Of a stretch of DNA of 64,000 bases, positions 56,524-64,000 are shown piece by piece. The notes under the pieces are model-generated. The model saw only the letters and a program-made list of their open reading frames with translations, had not been told where the DNA came from and did no database searches. Position 1 is the stretch's first letter. Each line of letters begins with the position of its first letter. Source of the stretch: Anthonomus grandis grandis. Its lineage: Eukaryota; Arthropoda; Insecta; Coleoptera; Curculionidae. The position numbers and the translations under genes were made by a program. The DNA lies in assembly GCF_022605725.1 (NCBI RefSeq), contig NC_065548.1, forward strand, positions 10,325,644 to 10,389,643, written 5' to 3'.

Positions 56524-59500
56524 TTAATCCCATTCTCCTATGTAAACCGTTCCGGGAGGAACGGGAATATAACCCCTTGAAGGTTGAGCTTGAAATCTAT
56601 AAAACATTGTATAGTTGTTGTATGGAGACTGTGACGATCCAGCAGTATCTGAAAAAGTCGTTAATCAAAATAGAAATCTTATGATAATCAATCAATTTGA
56701 AAATATTCTTATTTTATCTAATAATTGCTTTTTTTAATAGAAGAGTTGCTCCACTCACATCTCTTGGAATGTAACTGCCAAGCATTGAGAGAAGACTAAC
56801 ATAACCCAGTACGACGTAACGATACATACACCTGGACAAAGGACAAACTGATGTTCCTCAAAGCCATTATCTGCATCCAGATCATCTACAACTCCTTTAA
56901 CCTTAGATTTCGCGTTAAAAATGAAGCCAGAAGATGATCAGAAAAATATCAAGCCTAAACATTGCTTAACCTGAGTGTATTCTTCTCCAATAGAAGAATA
57001 CAACGGATATGACAGTGAAGACTGACCTGAGGTATTTACTCCGATTAACTGTGAGACTCCAAGGTTCAGACATTGAGACATTATCTTCAAATATATCACC
57101 TACAACTCAGACTTCGCCCTGATGATAAAAGAAGCAGATATTTGGAATGATATCAAATATACTTCCTAGAAGCAACTTAAGATTAGAAATAATCAATTAC
57201 CTGCAAGCCAAAACTGAATATAGTAAATCCAGAGCTTGTGAAATAACTGAATCTAAGTACAAAAAATATTTTACACAGATGTAGTACATTGATTTTATCA
57301 AGCACCTAAGAAAAACCTATTCAATTAAACTTTAAGACCGTCTCACACAAGCAATTTAGAAAACTCAATTAAAAAACTTTATAATCCCTTTTTAGTAGTC
57401 GAACGGGCAATTACCTAATCCGCTATCCAAACTTCTAGCATTCCATAAAGCTTGTTGAGTGACCAAGTTAGGCTGCTTGACTTGAGACACTCGTCGTAAA
57501 TGCTGTTCCATTGCCGAAGTATTATAATATTGATGCTGGCGCTCGTACTGCTGATGATATCCGTAGATTTGTTGCTGCTGCTGCTGCTGCAGCAAATGTT
57601 GCTGGGCAAGGTGCTGAGCTTGTTGTTGCTGTAGCAATTGTTGCTGCTGTTGCTGCTGCTGTTGTTGATACTTGTTACAGTTTGGTTGATGGTGCTTTTT
57701 TCCTGTCAGTTTTGCCACAAAGTTGGGTATACGGGCACGCATGCCGCAATAATAAGGATCATCTAAGAATAAATAATTATTGAATAAAATTAATAAGTAT
57801 TTTACTAATTATGCGTTTTGTACCTGGTTGTTTTTTAATTTTCTTTACTTTATTTTTATGCTTCGTTGAAGGGATTCTTCTAATAGAGCTTGATGGTGGC
57901 TGACCCTTAAATAAATCGTAGTCTTCCTGAAAATAGCACCAAATTATAAAGCAGATAAAATATAACTGTTACATGTAAAGTCTAGTTTACCGGTGGAATA
58001 TTGCTTGGCTCCATTTTAGTCCTTGGTGGTAGTTCAGGTGGAGAGTTGTGCATTTGTTTTTCTCGAGTATTAACTAACAAACTACTTAAGCTGCCTTCTA
58101 TACTATCATTTGAATTGATTTGAGCATTTTCATTGGATTGTCTACCATTCTTTGACGTGCATACTGAATAGTTATCTTCATCGACTATAGGAACGGGCGC
58201 TGGTACTCTGGATTTAACGTTTGCCACTGTATCTAAAAATTAATATAATTATGTTAAAATTTTTATTAAATTATTATCTAAAACAACTTACCAATTGGAA
58301 TTTGAGATTTGAGCATGTCAATGGCCACCATATTGATGATGATCATCCATATGGGATTCTTAAGCATTTCCGTTTCGTTTTTTACAAATGCGATTGCGCT
58401 AAGGCACTGATTTTCCAGTCTTCTTCGATTTGGGTACGCTCGTTTTAGTTCGTTGTGCACATTTGTCTATAAGATAATAAAAAAATATAAAATTTTTTGA
58501 AAATTATGGCTTTTAAGAGTTTTAAGGTGTTAGCACTAATATTCTGCAAAATGCTACTTTTTATCTGATACATTAATGACAGCAATCAAATTTGTATCAT
58601 CAGCAAAATTTTAGGCTCAGTATTCTTCTGCCTCTTATATAAATCTAACTGGAGCAGTCAGTAGGATCGGGCTAGTTTTTGGTATAGATTTACGCATCAT
58701 TGGTTTGGTTTCCATTACGAATGTTGAAGATCAGATAGAAAGAAAGAGAGTGAGAGAATCATTAGCAGCATGTCAGCAGCAACAGAGTGAAATACAAAGA
58801 TTTATCTAAAGGGAAAAAGGAGATTCTCCAGTATTTACGAGCTAGAAGTAGTTAGGTTTCTTAGTCTGAAGTATTACATTAGTGTATGCGAAGCAGGAAT
58901 TAAATTCGTATTATCAGCAAATCCTTAGATCAATATTTTTCTGCCTCGGATATAAACGTAACTGGCGCAGTCGGTAGGATCTACGTAGTTTTTGGTTGAG
59001 GTTTATTCTTCCTCGATAGATCGTAATGAAGTAAATTATTAGGATACTACGTATTTGGAAGTTTAAACAGAATTTGATTAGAATCGCTGTGAAAGATAGA
59101 GAGAAGAAAGACCAATTAGCAGCACATCAGCAGGAACAGAGTAAGATACAAAGATTTATCTGATTGGAAAAAGGAGATCCTTCAGTAGTTAGGAGCCAGG
59201 AGTCTCACACATTAGTATCTGCGAAGCAGCAATCAAATTCGTATCATCAGCAAATCTTAAGCTCAATATTCTTCTGCCTTCGCTATAAACCCAGCTTGCG
59301 CAGTCGGTAGGATTGGAATAGTTTTCGTTTGAGATTAAGTCATCGATAGGTCATAATAACGTGAGTATTAAGTATTTGGATTCGATTACGAACGTGGAAA
59401 TTGAGATAGTATCTTATGAGAATCGCTCTGAAAAAGAGCGAGAGAGAGAGAGAGAGAGAAATACCAATTAGAAGGACGTTAGCAGCACCAGAGTAAGACA

Positions 59501-60464
59501 CAAAGATTTATCTAATTGGAAAAAGGAGAATGGTAGTAGAATTATGATTTTTCTATCTTTCTATTTAATAGCCTAAGAAATTCCAAAATTCATATTTTTT
59601 ATAATTTGTATTCCCTCTGAGTTTTAGTTAAATTAAATAAAAGTGAAATTAATATTAAAACCAGGAAAGGATTCCAAAAATAATATTTATTAAATGAAAG
59701 GATCTTTAATTAATAAATTTTAATTAAGACCTTGTAATACATAAAACCTGTCTTTAATGATTGGACAAAATATATTTCCATATTATTTAATACCATTTAT
59801 GGCAAAACCAATTTATTAAAAGTAAAAGGTGTAAGGAAAGCTAGATATACTCTTCTATATTAAAAATAGAATTATTAAACCAGAATAAACCAGACATTAA
59901 ATAAACATGCCATTTATAACTTTACCTGAAACTTTTTCATATCGAACAACGTAAACGCTTTATTAGGTTCCAGAGCCCCTTGGGGTAACTTCATAATTTC
60001 ACTAGATATGGCACTTTCTTCGTCCAAGGTGGTACGTCGAATAAACACGTTGCTACGTGACAGTCTTTTTATTAAAATATTTCCATCTTCGTCCATCTTT
60101 ATCTTAACTCCCTAAAAAAACAAACGAGTTTAGACAAGTTTTAAATATATTACAATATTTACTCACGTGTCCAATATGACGTCTACACTCTTCGGTTTTC
60201 TTGTCTCTGAGGGGGTTTTCGAAGCCAGTCAAACCAATTCTAACAGAAAAAATTGAGTAATTCAGAGACTAATAGGTGTAAATAAATAATTAAATTTAAT
60301 TCTTACCTAAAGCCGTCAAATCCAGCATCTGATCCGTTAACGGTTAGAACTGGAGCTCTGGCATAAGCTTTTGCAACTCGTCTGTTCCTTTCCAGAATTA
60401 CTACCTTGGCCCATATTTCATCATCTATTTGGTTCCATTTATTAAGGACTTCTTGTATATGGTC
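56524..60464 (-). CDS. exp: MH2-domain protein with polyglutamine tail, expansion-like (5' end outside)
   Basis: Eight exons join in phase on the minus strand: 60307-60464, 60167-60239, 59926-60111, 58292-58466, 57991-58232, 57824-57926, 57415-57762 and 56524-56648. They give 469 residues to the stop. Exons 1-4 form one conserved domain: DDEIWAKVVILERNRRVAKA, VNGSDAGFDGFRIGLTGFEN, LFDMKKFQTNVHNELKRAYP and IWMIIINMVAIDMLKSQIP. I recall this as the divergent MH2 domain of Drosophila expansion, a SMAD-related protein of epithelial tubes; the symbol rests on memory. Downstream are a Ser/Asn/Pro-rich linker with PPELPPR, a basic KHKNKVKKIKK, a Gln-rich tract, and a Tyr-rich end. The first exons lie right of 60464. 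Intron 3 contains tandem repeats with an LTR-primer-site motif. Confidence 0.72.
57580..57670 (-). repeat. CAG/CAA polyglutamine-coding tract
   Basis: Mixed CAG and CAA codons encode two Gln-rich runs separated by AQHLAQQHLL in the penultimate exon of the MH2-domain gene. Interrupted codon usage makes it more stable than a pure CAG run. Frames on the other strand here (Ala- or Val-rich) are artefacts of the repeat. Confidence 0.8.
58570..59550. repeat. Three tandem units carrying an LTR primer-binding-site-like motif
   Basis: Units of about 310-335 bp share a block with ATCAGCAAATCTTA, TTCTTCTGCCT and then TGGCGCAGTCGGTAGGATC (exact at 58964; variants at 58650 and 59296). A second shared block is ACAGAGTxAGATACAAAGATTTATCT. 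The motif is complementary to the 3' end of insect tRNA-Ser and sits where gypsy/17.6-type elements place their primer site. No gag or pol frame is present. A GA microsatellite (about 59440-59460) lies in the third unit. Confidence 0.6.
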
Positions 60465-60479
60465 CTATAATTCATATAA

Positions 60480-61150
60480 TGTATTATTAAAGAAAATATA
60501 TTATGGAAAATATTAAATTTTATTGCTTTTATTGTAGATACCCATTAATTAAAAAAATATTTGAATATATTTAGTGTATAATTTGTCATCCACAACAGTC
60601 CAGAAGAAATTTAAAATGACTTTAAATGACTAAAAAAAAAATTAATTTCATTGGTCTTAAAGGAGTTTCCAGATTTCTTCATTCTCAAAGGTATGGAAAA
60701 TTTTATCCAAATACCTGGAATGCCTAAAATCAAATACAAAGGAGTACAATAGGTATTTCAAGGAAAACCAGGCTACAAATTCATAATTTTATTATTCACA
60801 ACAGTTCAGAACAAATTCAAAATGACTTTAAATGCCTGGAAGAAGAAAAGCATATATTCATCTGCCTCAAAGGAATTTCAAATTTTATCATTCTCAGATA
60901 TGAAAAATTCTAAGAAATATACCTGAAATGCCTGGAATAAAATAGAAATTACTTGAAAAATCTAAAAGATAAGAAATTACTGTAGATATTCCAAGGAAAC
61001 CAGGCTATAAATTCATAATTTTGTTATCCACAACAGTTCGGAAGAAACTTTAAATTCCTGGAAGAAGAAAACCAGAGTTTAAGTTCTATTTCAAAAATGT
61101 CAAAATATCGGGTTTGGTTTGTTTATCCAGTAAAATCAATATAATTTATA
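60480..61150. repeat. Tandem repeat of about 205-235 bp, TGCCTGGAA family
   Basis: The landmark CACAACAGTTCAGAA occurs near 60590, 60796 and 61029, each followed by AAATGACTTTAAATGCCTGGAAGAAG or a variant and a stretch ending in a CCAGGCTA-like block. This is the densest local array of the dispersed TGCCTGGAA repeat. Confidence 0.65.
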
Positions 61151-61189
61151 TTCGTACGTTTCATTGCGTACTTTTTGAAGAAGACGTTG

Positions 61190-62560
61190 ATTTTTTATCT
61201 ACCAATCCAGGTTCAAGTACATTTCGAAATTTTTTCAAGTGTTGTTGTGAAAGACTCCTCTAGAAGTACGCACTCATCTAGTAGTTTGATTGATGTTAAT
61301 ATTACTTCTGATCATAGAATTTTCAACAGATCATTGTTTGGTGTCAACGAAATTAAAAATTCCTAAACCTAAAAGACCTGTAACACTTGTATCATATAGA
61401 ATAAATGATAATTATGCTCCTGCACCTTGTTTAACAGAAAATATTAAACTTATGATAAAGTTGCCTCAAAAAGCTGTGACAAAATAAAAAACAACTAAAA
61501 ACAGATGCTACCTTGAGAGAATACCGTGGATTAAAGAATTTAGTAATTTCAGCCGTAAGATCTATCAAGCCTTGCAAAAACTAAATATTAGTAGCAACCA
61601 AAAAGGTATCTTTAACAAGGGATGCGTATTATTGCAATCATTTAAATAATTTTGCTATACAAAGGATTCCCAATATTACTGATCCTTCTAATTTATGATC
61701 CTAATAGTTTAATTAACAGTTGTCTTGATAGCAAACATCCAAATGCACTGGATTCATCTAAATTTTCCAATGTAACTAGTACTGATATTTATAAAATAAT
61801 TTCTAAAATGAAAAAGTGCAGGTCTGGAGATGATGATATTGATATTAGAATATTGTCTGTAGTAGCTTCATGCTTAACCTATTACAGAACATTAAGAGTT
61901 ATTACCTCCTTAAGTTACTGTAAATTCCTCAACTGTTTGAAGTTGGCTGATGTTATTTTTATACCAAAAATAAAAAATCTCAAGGAGTCTTGTCATTATT
62001 GACTAATGAGTATTCTTCCATCATTATCCAAGATTCTTGAGACAGTTTTATCTGATCCGATAAATCTTTATGTTGAGCAAATGAAATAGGCACCACCTAC
62101 TTAGTCAGAACTCCAAAGTGGACATTGCTCCACCACTTGCTCTTCTGCATATATGTGATGATATTTTGAGGGGTATAGATGAACGTTGTCTAATATCTTA
62201 TAGTATAGTGCTGTTAGATTGCAGTAAGGCTTTCAACACTTCGGATGGGGCTTTCTTTGCAATTACTCGCAAGAAGATGCTATTGCACTTATTAGGCATT
62301 ATTTAAAGAATAGAAAATAAAGGGTTTGTATTGGATTAAAGGTATCTAATTATTTAAGTGTTAACTGTGGTGTTCAACAAGGGTCAATTTTAGGTCCACT
62401 TTTATTTTCTCTGTACAAATGGGATTTTTATAGCTTTTTAGAAAATTGTGTTTACCATAAGTATGCATGCGGATGATACCGAAATTTATTTGTTAAAATT
62501 TGACTTTTTTGTGTTAAAGCCAACAAAAGTCAATTTAAATATTAAATATATTTTGGATTT
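61190..62560 (+). pseudogene. Decayed non-LTR retrotransposon (endonuclease end to RT)
   Basis: The plus strand reads SSLIDVNITSDHRIF near 61280-61320 (end of the endonuclease). A linker follows, ending KISKMKKCRSGDDDIDIRIL-like near 61795-61850, then FLNCLKLADVIFIPK near 61925, LALLHICDDILRGIDERCL (61940-62190 region), motif A VLLDCSKAFNT near 62210, motif B CGVQQGSILGPLLF near 62365, and a decayed YADD near 62465. Multiple stops are present. It is a CR1/Jockey-group element. Confidence 0.7.
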
Positions 62561-62569
62561 CTTTTATCC

Positions 62570-64000
62570 AATAAAGTAAATTTTTACTTTGCTAAAAAAA
62601 TTAAGACAAAAAATAAAAATTACCCACTAAAACTAACGTTCTATTTTCTTAGTTCTCCTTTCAAATATATAAAATAAAATATCCTTCATTAAAAAATATA
62701 TAAAAAATTCTTTTATTAATTTCTATCCTTGTATCAAAAAATATCCCCTTAGATCTGCCCCTGATTCAATGTGTATTTTACCATTTAATAAAGATCTTCA
62801 AAGATTCATTAAAATCAAATAAATCTTCTGCTTACGAAACAAAATACATAAAAATATTACACCGGGTACGTCATCTCAACGCCGTTTGACATTTAGATCA
62901 AATCACTTTAAGAAAAAAAAACTATTTTATATATAGGGTGTGTCACATTCTTGTATGTACCCAGGTTTATTATTAATAGAAAGATGATTTCTTGTTTTTT
63001 ATGGTAATTTGTTTTGTTGACCTTTTTTATATAACCTTATGGCAAATAAGGTGCTACCTATCGTAAAATAAGAAAACAACATCCTTATACTAAAAACCTT
63101 ACGGTTTTTAATATTCATAAAATTTGCATAACCTCAGATGTTATAATCACGAAGTTTAAATTTTTTTAATAATTATTACGTGTATACTAAATTTGTATTT
63201 TTTCTAAATACTTGATCCATTTTCTTAATATGTTGACTATTTGGTTGATTTTAAGGATATTGAAGCACCAGATCAGATATCTGAATCACGTAATAACAAT
63301 ACAAACATAGAAAAAGGGAGTTCTACTATTATATAAAATACCAAATTAAAGAAAAGACACTTTGCTTATTAAGTTAGAAATACTGAAAATGTAAACGCTG
63401 GAAAGAGTCATTTAGTTATCAAGTACCTTCACTCCTTGCCATACTAATTACTCATGAAAACTTTATCCGATTTATCAGGCTTCAATAAATTCTTCACTTT
63501 TAAGAACTTTGCAAAAGTATAGGTGCTAATGAGATAGCACTAGTAGCATGGCAAAAGAAACACATCATGTTCTATACTATATGTCTCCATACATCAAAAT
63601 CAAAGAGCAGCATGTTAGTTTATCAGTTATTTGATGAGAATTGAAGGAAAGCTTCATAGATTATCTTTATCTGTCCATTGTGTGAGTTGAATAAATTTAC
63701 TAGGCAAAAAAACCAACTGAAGAAGCTTAAAGGTCCATTCTTTAACACAGAGGACATTTTCCAGAAATGTTTTCACTAGAAGGCTTAAGATCTATGATAG
63801 ATGAATCAACTAGAAAAAAAATTCAACTAGAAAATTGTAAGAAAATCATAAAATGGATGAGAAATGTTAAAATTAAAAATATTACATTTGGCTTTAATAA
63901 CCGCAGATCCACTTGTCCTTGTATTAAATTAAATTAAAGCAATAAACCATGTCCAGAGGACCAATCCGAAAAAGCAAAATGCCAGTTCTTTATTCAGAAT
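62570..64000. other. Right-end spacer, nothing assigned
   Basis: AT-rich. Near 62938 a TATAGGGTGTGTCAC stretch resembles a mariner-like end without a partner. Short frames near 63540-63900 read as transposon-like fragments, but I cannot place them. No upstream exon of the MH2-domain gene was found here. Confidence 0.35.

Noticed and set aside
57511..57783. Plus-strand Ala/Val-rich frame opposite the polyglutamine exon
   Set aside because: It is the reverse-strand reading of CAG/CAA repeats; the minus-strand exon has splice sites and conserved context.
62930..63000. Mariner-like terminal sequence (TATAGGGTGTGTCAC)
   Set aside because: No inverted partner or TA-bounded pair was found within the window; a similar lone sequence at 806 also lacks a partner.

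Overview
The window is AT-rich, intron-bearing animal DNA, almost certainly from an insect. It has short introns (about 50-75 bp) with GT..AG ends, insect-type gene families, and many Tc1/mariner, non-LTR and foldback elements. The repeat mix looks beetle-like to me, but that is an impression and not a demonstration. Most open frames longer than 60 codons are chance or transposon debris. The host genes only appear when exons are joined by hand with matching splice phases.

Host genes, left to right: (1) a complete five-exon MADF-BESS DNA-binding protein, 3035-4037 (+). (2) A C2H2 zinc-finger gene on the minus strand, with its start codon at 24875, a 10.7-kb first coding intron packed with transposons, exons at 13780-14050 and 13505-13724, and the rest beyond what I can find. 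(3) A complete seven-exon ZIP-family zinc transporter, 29689-35054 (+). (4) A complete seven-exon secreted or lysosomal histidine acid phosphatase, 36363-47051 (-). (5) The C-terminal 469 codons of an MH2-domain protein with a polyglutamine tail, resembling Drosophila expansion, 56524-60464 (-). Its 5' end lies to the right.

Mobile DNA: an apparently intact two-ORF non-LTR retrotransposon (about 7.12-11.35 kb) sits inside a decayed minus-strand non-LTR element (about 5.99-12.60 kb), which also carries a foldback MITE. The zinc-finger intron holds a 2182-bp DNA transposon with a perfect 8-bp target duplication and a D/D/C(2)H/E-type transposase relic. It also holds a roughly 4.1-kb DNA transposon with 31-bp inverted ends and a different transposase relic. 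Three further TA-flanked Tc1/mariner-type elements occur (27.6-28.9, 43.0-43.9 and 52.9-53.5 kb); the first carries a DD41D transposase. At least eight other reverse-transcriptase or mariner fragments are scattered in introns and spacers.

Non-coding structure: an approximately 118-bp satellite array in intron 4 of the phosphatase (with an inverted outlier in intron 1), a dispersed 'TGCCTGGAA' repeat family, three tandem units in the MH2-gene intron that each carry a sequence like an LTR-retrotransposon primer-binding site, and a cluster of near-perfect hairpins at 26.7-29.2 kb. The genes are unrelated housekeeping or developmental functions and form no operon or pathway. What unites the window is heavy intron and spacer colonisation by transposons. 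No tRNA, rRNA or CRISPR was found.
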